Assembly (NCBI GenBank): GCA_009777435.1
Contig: WRLW01000012.1
Coordinates: 1-15,170 of the forward strand
Origin: Oscillospiraceae bacterium
GTDB taxonomy: Bacteria > Bacillota > Clostridia > Oscillospirales > UBA929
Length of the DNA: 15,170 bases
Reading direction: 5' to 3'
Shown: in pieces, positions 6,337 to 12,904 of the stretch
Position numbering within the stretch: the first letter of the stretch is position 1
Layout of the letters: every line of letters begins with the position of its first letter
Program-made: the position numbers and the translations under genes
Notes under the pieces: generated by a model
What the model saw: only the letters and a program-made list of their open reading frames with translations
Told to the model about the DNA's origin: nothing
The model's database searches: none

Positions 6337-7587
6337 TCACGCCGGCGGCTCTCCCTCAACGGATACGGTACACTCCAGCGCCCTTCTGTGTTCGGTTTTA
6401 TGTACGGTCACAGTTATATTTTCATAGGCGAACGTGTCGCCTTCCTCAGGTATCTTGCCAAGCATTTCCATTATCCAGCCGCCGACGGTCGAAGCCTCCG
6501 ACTCGCCCTTGAGCCTAAAATAATCAAACATTTCATCAATGTCGGCCGAGCATATGACCTTATAGCTGTGGTCGCCGTATGGAACAAATTCCTCGATCAC
6601 CTCGTCGCTCTCATCCCAAATTTCGCCGACAAGCTCCTCCAGTATATCTTCCATGGTCACCAGCCCCGCCGTGCCGCCATATTCGTCGGTAACGATGGCC
6701 ATATGGCATTTTTCCTTTTGCAGAAGCTTAAACAGCTCGCTGATCCTTGTGGTCGGCGCGACGAAAACGGCGGGAGACACAATGCCGGAAAAAGACGTCC
6801 CCTCTTTTATCAGATAGTCGAAGGCGTCGCGCAAATGCACTATGCCGATAATATTGTCTATCGACTCGTCGTATACCGGCAGACGCGAATATCCTGTTTC
6901 AAGAAACAGTTCCGCCATTTCCGCGGCGGGTATGCCGTTGGGCATCCCGACGATGCTCATCCTCGGCGTTAGTATGTCGTCCACCTTGAGGTCATTGTAC
7001 TCAATAGCGTTGTGGATGAGCTGTTTGTCCTCCTCGTTGATGGCGCCCTCCTGCTCCGCCTCCTCAACGATGGTCAGCAGCTCCCGCTCCGTTATGGCCC
7101 TGTCGTCCGGCGCCGTTTTGAAAGCGGCGCGCAAAAGCCTTTTCATCTGGGCGAACGAATAGTTGACGGGCGTTAGTAAAAGGATAAAAAAGCATAGCAG
7201 CGGCGCGGAAAACAGCGCGAATTTTTCAGGAGTTTCCTTTGCCAGGCTTTTGGGGATTATCTCGCCAAAAATAATCACTACCGCCGTTATGGCGATAGTG
7301 GACGCCATAGCCCCTATATCCCCCAAATGCTTTATAAAAAGCACCGTGGAAATCGAGGCTGCCGAAAGATTTACGATATTGTTGCCCACAAGTATGGTCG
7401 AGAGCAGCTTATCGTAATCATCATGCAGGGTCAGCACGAGCGCCGCGCGTTTCAGCCCATTTTCAGACATGTTCTTTATCCGTATGCGGTTAAGCGAAGA
7501 AAAGGCCGTCTCGGTCGCGGCGAAATAAGCCGAGAGTAAAATCAAAAGCGAGAGTATCAGCAAAGTAACGGCGCTATGTGAATCCAT
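6337..7587 (-). CDS. CNNM-domain/CBS/CorC membrane protein (hemolysin-family, HlyC/CorC)
   Basis: The 416-aa protein has the standard three-part layout. Four hydrophobic segments (about residues 7-25, 61-85, 91-116 and 122-145) make up the CNNM (DUF21) membrane domain, including YFAATETAFSSLNRIRIKN and the VIIFGEIIPKSLAKE signature. A CBS pair follows (VDDILTPRMSIVGM... and FVAPTTRISELFKLL...AIVTDEYGGTAGLVTMEDILEELVGEI). The end is a CorC_HlyC domain (about 335-410). Members are implicated in magnesium or other divalent-cation homeostasis; the old name hemolysin is misleading. The start ATG at 7587 has GGAG 10 nt upstream and lies close behind its own promoter. It is probably monocistronic, with possible read-through into the next genes. 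Confidence 0.94.
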   Translation of the reverse strand: MDSHSAVTLLILSLLILLSAYFAATETAFSSLNRIRIKNMSENGLKRAALVLTLHDDYDKLLSTILVGNNIVNLSAASISTVLFIKHLGDIGAMASTIAITAVVIIFGEIIPKSLAKETPEKFALFSAPLLCFFILLLTPVNYSFAQMKRLLRAAFKTAPDDRAITERELLTIVEEAEQEGAINEEDKQLIHNAIEYNDLKVDDILTPRMSIVGMPNGIPAAEMAELFLETGYSRLPVYDESIDNIIGIVHLRDAFDYLIKEGTSFSGIVSPAVFVAPTTRISELFKLLQKEKCHMAIVTDEYGGTAGLVTMEDILEELVGEIWDESDEVIEEFVPYGDHSYKVICSADIDEMFDYFRLKGESEASTVGGWIMEMLGKIPEEGDTFAYENITVTVHKTEHRRALECTVSVEGEPPA

Positions 7588-7611
7588 ATGGCTATATCTC
7601 CAGACGTCCTG

Positions 7612-7640
7612 AGTATACTGAAAACGCGCGTATATGTCAA
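7612..7640 (-). promoter_or_regulatory. Sigma-A promoter of the CNNM/CorC gene
   Basis: On the minus strand, TTGACA (7635-7640), an exact 17-nt spacer and TATACT (7612-7617) form a near-consensus promoter, with the start ATG about 25 nt downstream of the -10. The -35 hexamer is also the first six bases of the left copy of a direct repeat. Confidence 0.85.
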
Positions 7641-7686
7641 TAGATTCACGGCAAAAAAAGCAGTAAAATAATTACCGTTATATGAT
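7635..7686 (+). repeat. Direct repeat, left copy (upstream of GH4 gene)
   Basis: This 52-nt stretch begins TGTCAATAGATT and contains AAATAATTACCG. It aligns with 9159-9209 at about 42 of 52 positions with one gap. Weaker similarity continues downstream in both copies (TGGCGG and a later AA-CGCG stretch). It lies between the divergent CNNM/CorC promoter and the GH4 gene. Confidence 0.8.
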
Positions 7687-7699
7687 GGCGGATCCAATC

Positions 7700-7728
7700 T
7701 TGCCAAACATGGCTTCTAATGATATGCT
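7700..7728 (+). promoter_or_regulatory. Probable sigma-A promoter of the GH4 gene
   Basis: TTGCCA (7700-7705), a 17-nt spacer and TATGCT (7723-7728) stand about 42 nt before the GH4 start codon. The -35 has 5 of 6 consensus bases and the -10 has 4 of 6. I see no ACCGGTTGCA-type operator here, so control by the downstream LacI-family protein is not supported. Confidence 0.5.
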
Positions 7729-7770
7729 TAAAGCGCGTCATACTTATAAGTGAGCATGGAGGAATGTAAA

Positions 7771-9093
7771 ATGGCTAAAATCGCGTTTATGGGCGCGGGC
7801 AGTACCATTTTCGCCCGCAATATATTGGGCGACTGCATGTTGAGCGCTCCCCTGAGAGACAGTGAAATCGCGCTGTATGACATAAACGGTAAGCGTCTGT
7901 CCGAGAGCGAGGCAATTATCGGCGCAATAAACGAGGCCTGCGGCGGGCACGCGTCCATACGCTCATATCTGGGCGCCGAAAACAGAAGGGACGCCCTGCG
8001 CGGCGCCGATTTTGTCGTCAACGCGATACAGGTCGGGCTGTATGACCCTTGTACCATAACGGATTTTGAAATCCCTAAGAAATACGGCCTGCGCCAGACC
8101 ATAGGAGACACGCTGGGAATCGGCGGTATCATGCGCGGTCTGAGGACTATTCCCGTGATGGCGGATTTCGCGCGGGATATGGAAGAGGTATGCCCCGGCG
8201 CGTGGCTGTTGAATTACACCAACCCCATGTCCATCCTTACAGGGTATATGCTGCGCCGCACCGGCGTCAAAACGGTCGGGCTGTGCCACAGCGTTCAGGT
8301 GTGCGCGGGCGGTCTGCTGGAGGGGCTGGATATGAAAGAATATCTGCCCGGGCTTAATCACACGATCGCCGGTATCAACCATATGGGCTGGCTGCTGGAA
8401 ATCAAAGACAAAAACGGGGCCGACCTGTACCCGGAAATCAAACGGCGCGCGTTCGCCAAAAACCGCTCGGAAAAGCATTACGACATGGTGCGCTACGACT
8501 ATATAGAGAAGCTGGGCTACTACTGCACCGAGTCCAGCGAACACAACGCCGAGTACAACCCCTTCTATATAAAATCCCGGTATCCTGAGCTGATCGAAAA
8601 ATTTAACATCCCGCTCGATGAGTATCCGCGCCGGTGCGTTGAGCAAATCAAAGGCTGGGACGAGGAACGCCGGAGCATCGAGGCGGACGGCGCGGCAAAG
8701 CGCGAGCGCTCCGGGGAATACGCTTCGCGTATCATGGAAGCCATGCTCACAAATACTCCTTATAAAATCGGCGGCAATGTGCTTAATTCCGGCGGGCTGA
8801 TAGAAAATCTGCCCAAAGAGGCGTGCGTGGAGCTTGCCTGCCTCGTGGACGGCGGCGGCATACAGCCCTGCTATACCGGCAAACTGCCATTACAGTTAGC
8901 GGCCATGAACCAGTCGCACATCAACGTCCATCTGCTGACCATAGAGGCCGCCGCGACTCTGAAAAAGGAACACATATACCACGCGGCCATGATGGATCCG
9001 CATACCGCCGCGGAGCTGTCGCTCGACGACATCGTGAGCTTGGTTGACGAGTTGATAGAAGCGCACGGGAGCTGGCTGCCCAAGTACCGCTGA
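7771..9093 (+). CDS. Glycoside hydrolase family 4 alpha-glycosidase (alpha-galactosidase/alpha-glucosidase type)
   Basis: GH4 enzymes hydrolyse glycosides by an unusual NAD+- and divalent-metal-dependent redox/elimination mechanism. The N-terminus KIAFMGAGSTIF (residues 3-14) is the NAD-binding Rossmann start. NYTNPMSI (148-155), GLCHSVQ with Cys172 and His173, and GINHMGW (201-207) are the metal and substrate site motifs. The CHSV variant is typical of alpha-glucosidases and MelA-type alpha-galactosidases, not of phospho-beta-glucosidases. I cannot decide which sugar is used. The ATG at 7771 (440 aa) has GGAGG 8 nt upstream and begins exactly at the conserved region. GTG 7750 and ATG 7756 are less likely. 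The protein has no signal peptide and should be cytoplasmic. It is flanked by a direct repeat pair and appears to be a single-gene unit. Confidence 0.93.
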   Translation: MAKIAFMGAGSTIFARNILGDCMLSAPLRDSEIALYDINGKRLSESEAIIGAINEACGGHASIRSYLGAENRRDALRGADFVVNAIQVGLYDPCTITDFEIPKKYGLRQTIGDTLGIGGIMRGLRTIPVMADFARDMEEVCPGAWLLNYTNPMSILTGYMLRRTGVKTVGLCHSVQVCAGGLLEGLDMKEYLPGLNHTIAGINHMGWLLEIKDKNGADLYPEIKRRAFAKNRSEKHYDMVRYDYIEKLGYYCTESSEHNAEYNPFYIKSRYPELIEKFNIPLDEYPRRCVEQIKGWDEERRSIEADGAAKRERSGEYASRIMEAMLTNTPYKIGGNVLNSGGLIENLPKEACVELACLVDGGGIQPCYTGKLPLQLAAMNQSHINVHLLTIEAAATLKKEHIYHAAMMDPHTAAELSLDDIVSLVDELIEAHGSWLPKYR

Positions 9094-9102
9094 ACGAATG
9101 GC

Positions 9103-9127
9103 GTGATTTTGGTAATCGCAAATTTTT
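9103..9127 (+). terminator. Weak intrinsic terminator after the GH4 gene
   Basis: GTGATT (9103-9108) pairs with AATCGC (9114-9119), including one G-T wobble, around a 5-nt loop. AAATTTTTC follows. The stem is short, but its position 7 nt after the GH4 stop fits. Confidence 0.4.
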
Positions 9128-9158
9128 CAATTTAAGAAATGACATATTCCGGCTGTAA

Positions 9159-9209
9159 TGTCAATAGATTTACCACAAAGAAGCAATCAAATAATTACCG
9201 CTACAGGAT
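9159..9209 (+). repeat. Direct repeat, right copy (upstream of the spore protein gene)
   Basis: This is the second copy of the 52-nt element at 7635-7686, in the same orientation. It ends about 130 nt before the spore protein start. The rest of 9210-9340 holds no gene; a TATAAT at 9305-9310 lacks a convincing -35, and I could not find a well-spaced sigma-G promoter. Confidence 0.8.
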
Positions 9210-9340
9210 AAATGTAAATGGCATATATCCATTGGCGGCGGTCACAATACTATTGCACTGAATGTGCTGAAACGCGCCAAATGTCCAACAGGCATTACGC
9301 GCGTTATAATCCACCAACACAACTAAGGAGATGTTTTCTC

Positions 9341-9529
9341 ATGGCTAACAGGCATTTAGTCCCTCAGGCCAAGGACGCTCTCAACCGCTTTAAGATGGAA
9401 GCGGCCAGCGAAGTGGGCGTCAATCTGAAGGCCGGCTACAACGGCGACCTTACCGCCAAACAGGTTGGTTCCGTGGGCGGCCAGATGGTCAAAAAGATGA
9501 TCGAGCAAGCCGAAAAGGGTATGCAGTAA
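9341..9529 (+). CDS. Small acid-soluble spore protein, alpha/beta type
   Basis: The 62-aa product, starting MANRHLVPQAKDALNRFKME and ending GGQMVKKMIEQAEKGMQ, matches the alpha/beta SASP family over its whole length. These proteins coat and protect spore DNA and are degraded on germination. The FKMEAASEVGV stretch corresponds to the site cut by the germination protease GPR. GDLTAKQVGSVGGQMVKKMI is the conserved C-terminal DNA-binding helix region. ATG 9341 has AAGGAG just upstream. An in-frame extension back to 9218 is not family-like and is left out. Expression is expected in the forespore. It is followed by a strong terminator. Confidence 0.96.
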   Translation: MANRHLVPQAKDALNRFKMEAASEVGVNLKAGYNGDLTAKQVGSVGGQMVKKMIEQAEKGMQ

Positions 9530-9672
9530 CCGCGCACCCCTTAACGACGGCGAAATAACTACGGCATTTTGACGAAAGACGGGGGTATCGGAGCATGAAA
9601 GATGTTTTGAGTCGCCTCAAGTACAGCAGTCAGGGTGACAAGTAGTCCCAATCACTTGTTATAAAGTGGCTG

Positions 9673-9712
9673 AATCCCCTGTACCGCGCCGCGGTATGGG
9701 GGATTTTGGTTT
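9673..9712 (+). terminator. Strong intrinsic terminator after the spore protein gene
   Basis: AATCCCC (9673-9679) pairs with GGGGATT (9699-9705). Inside it, TACCGC pairs with GCGGTA around a GCC loop, with a 2-by-2 TG/TG internal loop between the stems. TTGGTTT follows. The 140 nt between the spore gene and this hairpin hold only a 16-codon frame that I do not call a gene. Confidence 0.8.
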
Positions 9713-10196
9713 GTAAATGTTACCCGGCAAACCAATGTATGCCAACTGTAGGCCAACCATCCGTCACCCCACTACGCCCACATAGCGCGCCGGAGTAAGC
9801 GGTAACTGCTCAAGCCCATCATCGCCGGGTAAGTCGGTGAATACCGGAACCGTGGCTTGCTCCGGTTCACCATCCAACGAGAGTAGTACAGCTCAGGCTC
9901 GGTCTTTACGCTTCCTTTGAGCCGCTTCCCTCCGACTGACGGGAAAAACCGCGACGCCGATTTATGGGCGGCGCGGTTTTGAGCGGCAGGAAAACGGGAC
10001 GGGATTTTCGAGCGGGAGCGAGAAAAACACGGCTCGTTTTCACAAGGAGGGGGTGGCATATAGCGTCTCTGTTAGCCACGTTGTCCATGCCTATCTTGAC
10101 TGTGTTTGTGCCGGTTTGGGAGTTCTGCTAAATTAACTGTCATCTGACCCCGCCGTTACGACCGTACAATCACAAAGCGTTCTCTTTCACCTATTC
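9713..10196. other. Structured region without a convincing gene (484 nt)
   Basis: No reading frame here looks like a protein; the minus-strand frames at 9772-10059 and 9906-10088 have arbitrary composition and no recognised motif. The region is rich in hairpins. At 9836-9871, GGTGAA and CCGGA pair with TCCGG and TTCACC, with a TA bulge. At 9945-9980, AAAACCGCG pairs with CGCGGTTTT. At about 10005-10035, CGAGC and GCTCG flank an A-rich loop followed by TTTT. A minus-strand AT-free polypurine/polypyrimidine patch lies at about 10045-10056. I do not recognise an RNA family. It may be a noncoding RNA, or a remnant of a mobile element. Confidence 0.35.
9944..9980 (-). terminator. Hairpin with U-tract on the minus strand
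   Basis: On the minus strand, AAAACCGCG (9980-9972) pairs with CGCGGTTTT (9953-9945), with an inner GCC/GGC pairing. TTTTT and then CCCG follow. It could end a minus-strand transcript coming from the XRE gene, some 215 nt past that gene's stop. Confidence 0.5.
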
Positions 10197-10553
10197 TCAG
10201 CTATATTGGAAAGATAAGCCCTTTTGACGTATGGATTTTTTAAGATTTTCAGCGATAGATAGCATGAGGAACATTTCATCGTTGGAGCAATCGGAGAATA
10301 CTGACGCCACACTGGAAATCATTTGCGGAGTTGCGCGATTTACTGAATCCATAAGCAATTCGTCCGGCGTAACCTCTAACGCATTACAGATACGCACCAG
10401 ACAGGGCAGGGATAATCTTGTACCACCCGATTCTATTTTTGAATAATGCTGCGGTGAGATGTCCGCGTATTCGGAAACGCGCTCCTGCGTATAGCACTTT
10501 CTAAGGCGAGCCGCCCGAATACGAACGCCGACAAGACCATAATTTAGCTCCAA
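10197..10553 (-). CDS. XRE-family helix-turn-helix transcriptional regulator
   Basis: The 118-aa protein has an HTH_3 domain over about residues 8-66: VGVRIRAARLRKCYTQERVSEYADISPQHYSKIESGGTRLSLPCLVRICNALEVTPDELL. It ends in a short C-terminal region with no recognised sensor domain. Such small Xre proteins are common in mobile or accessory regions and often repress a neighbouring or divergent gene. The start is a TTG at 10553 with a strong GGGGAGG 8 nt upstream; no ATG is available in a sensible position. It is transcribed away from the SLH/GLUG gene, with 116 nt between the two starts, so that gene is the natural first candidate for a target. The ligand is unknown. Confidence 0.88.
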   Translation of the reverse strand: MELNYGLVGVRIRAARLRKCYTQERVSEYADISPQHYSKIESGGTRLSLPCLVRICNALEVTPDELLMDSVNRATPQMISSVASVFSDCSNDEMFLMLSIAENLKKSIRQKGLSFQYS

Positions 10554-10577
10554 TATGAAAACCTCCCCATATTGCTA

Positions 10578-10606
10578 TTGTGCAGAGAGTTTCCATGTGG
10601 TACAAT
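10578..10606 (+). promoter_or_regulatory. Probable promoter of the SLH/GLUG gene (extended -10)
   Basis: TTGTGC (10578-10583), a 17-nt spacer and TACAAT (10601-10606) with a TGG extension make a plausible sigma-A promoter with a weak -35. It lies in the divergent spacer with the XRE gene. I found no equally good promoter for the XRE gene on the minus strand. Confidence 0.45.
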
Positions 10607-10622
10607 ATCATATAAGGATAGA

Positions 10623-10639
10623 CTTTCCATAAAGGAAAG
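10623..10639. repeat. Short inverted repeat in the SLH/GLUG leader
   Basis: CTTTCC and GGAAAG flank ATAAA, a perfect 6-bp dyad just downstream of the expected transcription start. It could be an operator for the adjacent XRE protein or a leader hairpin. Confidence 0.4.
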
Positions 10640-10669
10640 AATCCAAAATTAAAATTGGAGTGTTTACAA

Positions 10670-12538
10670 ATGAAGAAGCGTATCTTATCCTTCGCGCTGA
10701 CACTGGTTATGATAGTGGCGTTGCTATCGGTGGCTACATCAACGGCAATAGCAGCAGAAATGCCAATCGCACAAGCAAACGGTTTTATCGCACCGATTGA
10801 CAACACCGTGCCGTCAAACGCGATACGGATTTCCACAGCCGCTGAACTTGCGGAAATCGGAGGGACGCAGAGCGCAGGAATGTACTACGTTTTGGCAAAC
10901 AGCATAACCCTAACTACGGAATGGATTCCCATCCCCGACTTCCACGGAACTTTTGACGGACAGGGGAATACCATCAACAACCTATACATCCTAAGCAGCA
11001 GCAACCGCCAGTACGTCGGACTGTTCGCGCAAGCATCGGAACACGCGACGATAAAGAATGTGGGTGTGAATATTGGGCTGTTGGGAGTTAGCGCTAATCA
11101 GACTTCACGACAAACTCATTCTTATTCGGGTGGATTGATTGGACAAAACAATGGTACCTCAATATCAAACTGTTATGTAATTGGTTCCATCTATGCCGCC
11201 ACCTCTCAGTGGAGGTCTCCTACATATGCCGGAGGATTGGTTGGAGAAAACAATAACGGGGCAATCTCAACCAGTTATACAACGGGTACGGTCTCCGCTT
11301 CTCCTACAGATGGTTCTTCTCATGCTTATGCTGGAGGACTGATTGGGCTAAGCAATAACGGGACTATTGGGGGTTGCTTTTCTTCAAGTAATGTTACCGC
11401 TACTTCAATAGGTACTGGCAATTTGGGCGGTCCTTCTGACCCCTTTGCAGGCGGATTGGTTGGGTATTGTAGAGGCGATACCATAGTAAACAGTTACGCT
11501 ACAGGCACAGTTTCCGCTTCTGCTCACGATAGTATGGGTGGATCTGGTAATTACAGCATTTCATATGCAGGAGGGTTAATAGGGGCTTATAGCGGGGGCG
11601 TGGCGACAAATTGCTTTTCGACGGGGACGGTTTCCGCTTCGATTTCTGATTCTGCGCGCATATCTTATGCGGGTGGACTAACGGCCTATCTCAAAGACGC
11701 TGCGCTTACTAACTGTTACACAACAGGCAAGGTTTCTGCCTTTGATTCAAGTTCTTCATTTACATCTTCTTCTTATGCGGGTGGGCTAACCGCATTCTGC
11801 GATAATGGAATTATCGTCATCACAAATTGCTATGCCAAAGGTGTTATTACTGCGGAGGGGCGCAGTCCTCAAGCGGGAGGGTTGATTACAGTAAACGTGG
11901 CGAACATCACCGTGACGAACAGTTATTATTCAACGCAAACCATCATTGGAGACCAGTCAAGAGCACTTGGTGAGTTTCTTGTCTCGTGGGCTGTTGAGGG
12001 TGTGATAAGTGCAGTGGATAAAGGCTTCGTCCCTGACGACATACAGAGTGACTTTCCCAAAACCATCACACGTGCCGAGTTCTGCCGCATGGCTGTCAAG
12101 TGGTTGGAGTACAGGCTTGGTAAGAATATTGACGCGATAGTGGTCGAGAACGGCGACCCTGCAAAAATTGGACATACCTTCAGTGACACGACCGACCTCG
12201 CAATACTGGCGGCCTATCGTCTTGGCATCATTGGCGGTACAGTTGCGCCTGCTGATGGTAAACCCGGAATATTCAATCCGAACGGTCAGTTTACACGGGA
12301 GCAAGCAGCCACGATGATACGGAACGTATGCCGGGCGGCGGGTATGGATATTAGCAACACCGCATCGGCAGGCTTTAACGACATAAACACCGCGTCCGAT
12401 TGGGCGCGTGACGCAATCCACTATGTCCGCAACGCCGGAATCATGAGCGGCACAGGTACAGCCGATAATCCGTTGTTCAGCCCGAAAGGAAATTATACAC
12501 GGGAGCAAAGTATAGTCACGTTCAACAATATCAAGTAG
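10670..12538 (+). CDS. Secreted GLUG-repeat protein with S-layer homology domains
   Basis: The 622-aa product starts with a clear signal peptide (MKKRILSFALTLVMIVALLS..., likely cut after AIA near residue 29). The middle (about 135-430) consists of about eight GLUG-type repeats built on SYAGGLIG...NNG...NCYTTGTVSAS. The C-terminal third carries S-layer homology repeats: TRAEFCRMAVKWL, then FSDTTDLAILAAYRLGIIGGT...FNPNGQFTREQAATMI, then FNDINTASDWARDAIHYVRNAGIMSGT...FSPKGNYTREQ. These should hold it to secondary cell-wall polymer. GLUG repeats occur in surface and adhesin-like proteins, some beside peptidase or IgA-binding domains; none is visible here. ATG 10670 has GGAG 9 nt upstream. Base composition is more AT-rich than in its neighbours, which suits an accessory gene. 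The last SLH repeat ends early, right after TREQSIVTFNNIK. Confidence 0.9.
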   Translation: MKKRILSFALTLVMIVALLSVATSTAIAAEMPIAQANGFIAPIDNTVPSNAIRISTAAELAEIGGTQSAGMYYVLANSITLTTEWIPIPDFHGTFDGQGNTINNLYILSSSNRQYVGLFAQASEHATIKNVGVNIGLLGVSANQTSRQTHSYSGGLIGQNNGTSISNCYVIGSIYAATSQWRSPTYAGGLVGENNNGAISTSYTTGTVSASPTDGSSHAYAGGLIGLSNNGTIGGCFSSSNVTATSIGTGNLGGPSDPFAGGLVGYCRGDTIVNSYATGTVSASAHDSMGGSGNYSISYAGGLIGAYSGGVATNCFSTGTVSASISDSARISYAGGLTAYLKDAALTNCYTTGKVSAFDSSSSFTSSSYAGGLTAFCDNGIIVITNCYAKGVITAEGRSPQAGGLITVNVANITVTNSYYSTQTIIGDQSRALGEFLVSWAVEGVISAVDKGFVPDDIQSDFPKTITRAEFCRMAVKWLEYRLGKNIDAIVVENGDPAKIGHTFSDTTDLAILAAYRLGIIGGTVAPADGKPGIFNPNGQFTREQAATMIRNVCRAAGMDISNTASAGFNDINTASDWARDAIHYVRNAGIMSGTGTADNPLFSPKGNYTREQSIVTFNNIK

Positions 12539-12558
12539 AACGCAGGTTTAATACAATG

Positions 12559-12585
12559 AAAAAGTCTACTGCGGTAGACTTTTTT
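12559..12585. terminator. Bidirectional intrinsic terminator
   Basis: AAAAAGTCTAC (12559-12569) pairs perfectly over 11 bp with GTAGACTTTTT (12574-12584) around TGCG. T-runs are present on both strands. It ends the SLH/GLUG gene on the plus strand. It also lies 6 nt past the stop of a minus-strand reading frame. Confidence 0.9.
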
Positions 12586-12696
12586 GCGGTTCACTTCCCT
12601 TTCGGATAATTATACCGCCAAGCATCGCACGCTTCCCTCGTAATCTCACCGTTTCTCAGCTTTTCAACAACCCGGCAAAATATTTTCAAATACCTA

Positions 12697-12725
12697 TTGA
12701 CAAGGCCCGGCGCGGCTGTTACACT
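12697..12725 (+). promoter_or_regulatory. Sigma-A promoter P1 of the lacI-GH13 operon
   Basis: TTGACA (12697-12702), an exact 17-nt spacer and TACACT (12720-12725) make a near-consensus promoter. Its predicted start site falls inside the palindrome at 12728-12741. It would give a leader of about 170 nt before the regulator gene. Confidence 0.75.
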
Positions 12726-12727
12726 GA

Positions 12728-12741
12728 TGATACCGGTTGCA
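12728..12741 (+). promoter_or_regulatory. LacI-family operator or cre-like site 1
   Basis: TGATACCGGTTGCA is an imperfect palindrome centred on CG and placed at the P1 transcription start, the classic position for repression. It agrees with the CcpA cre pattern WTGNAANCGNWNNCW at all but one position. It may therefore bind the neighbouring LacI/GalR protein or CcpA. Confidence 0.65.
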
Positions 12742-12793
12742 TAACACACTGCGTTTTTCCGCAAATATTTCTGAAACAACAGCCCTTGTTGCA

Positions 12794-12807
12794 TAGAAAC
12801 GGTTGCA
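12794..12807 (+). promoter_or_regulatory. LacI-family operator or cre-like site 2
   Basis: TAGAAACGGTTGCA shares the right half (GGTTGCA) with site 1 and also fits the cre pattern with one mismatch. It lies about 28 nt upstream of the P2 -35. The distance to site 1 is 66 bp, compatible with looping or joint control. Confidence 0.5.
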
Positions 12808-12834
12808 TACCACCCTTGCTTGTTCCGGTGTTAT

Positions 12835-12863
12835 TTGACAAAGCGGCGCCTGTGCGGGATAAT
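12835..12863 (+). promoter_or_regulatory. Sigma-A promoter P2 of the lacI-GH13 operon
   Basis: TTGACA (12835-12840), a 17-nt spacer and GATAAT (12858-12863) form a strong promoter about 42 nt before the regulator start. Two copies of CGGCGCC (12844-12850 and 12874-12880) flank the -10 and could form a hairpin in longer P1 transcripts. Apart from these sites, 12539-12904 holds only the terminator and the possible gene remnant. Confidence 0.7.
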
Positions 12864-12904
12864 ATTTTCATAACGGCGCCGGCTTGCGGCAATTGGAGGT
12901 AAAA

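Larger units (their letters stand above)
12591..12794 (-). pseudogene. Possible remnant of a recombinase-like gene (C-terminal tail)
   Basis: The last 30 residues, CRVVEKLRNGEITREACDAWRYNYPKGK, look like a real protein end. They resemble, from memory only, tails of the form NGEITxExxDxWRYNYP found in some clostridial recombinases and hypotheticals. The stop lies 6 nt from a bidirectional terminator, as expected for a genuine 3' end. The upstream half (MQQGLLFQKYLRKNAVCYATG...) is less protein-like and overlaps the opposing promoter at 12697-12725 and an operator. No good ribosome binding site precedes the ATG at 12794. I read this as a truncated 3' fragment of about 100 bp fused to unrelated DNA. 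A small intact gene is the alternative. Confidence 0.35.

Noticed and set aside
9221..9252. GCATA and AATACTA as a sigma-G promoter for the spore protein gene
   Set aside because: The 20-nt spacer is about 2 nt too long, and the site is about 90 nt from the start codon. Not strong enough to call.
9218..9340. In-frame N-terminal extension of the spore protein
   Set aside because: The family begins at MANRHLVPQAK. The ATG at 9341 has AAGGAG in the right place, and the upstream codons do not resemble SASP sequence.
9595..9645. A 16-codon frame (MKDVLSRLKYSSQGDK) between the spore protein gene and its terminator
   Set aside because: It is very short. The only purine-rich stretch (CGGAG) is one base from the ATG, which is too close for a ribosome binding site. 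There is no homology I can name.
9772..10088. Minus-strand frames of 95 and 60 codons in the noncoding region
   Set aside because: The composition is arbitrary (many Arg, Ser, Pro), with no motif, no clear ribosome binding site and overlapping frames. The DNA is dominated by hairpins.
9713..10196. Group IIC intron remnant behind the terminator at 9673-9712
   Set aside because: The location is suggestive, but I see no domain V, no 5' GTGCG-type start and no reverse transcriptase fragment.
10850..11950. Short repeated DNA words (for example TATGCGGGTGG) in the SLH/GLUG gene as a CRISPR or satellite array
   Set aside because: They are in-frame degenerate copies of the GLUG protein repeat, with variable spacing and no conserved DNA repeat unit.
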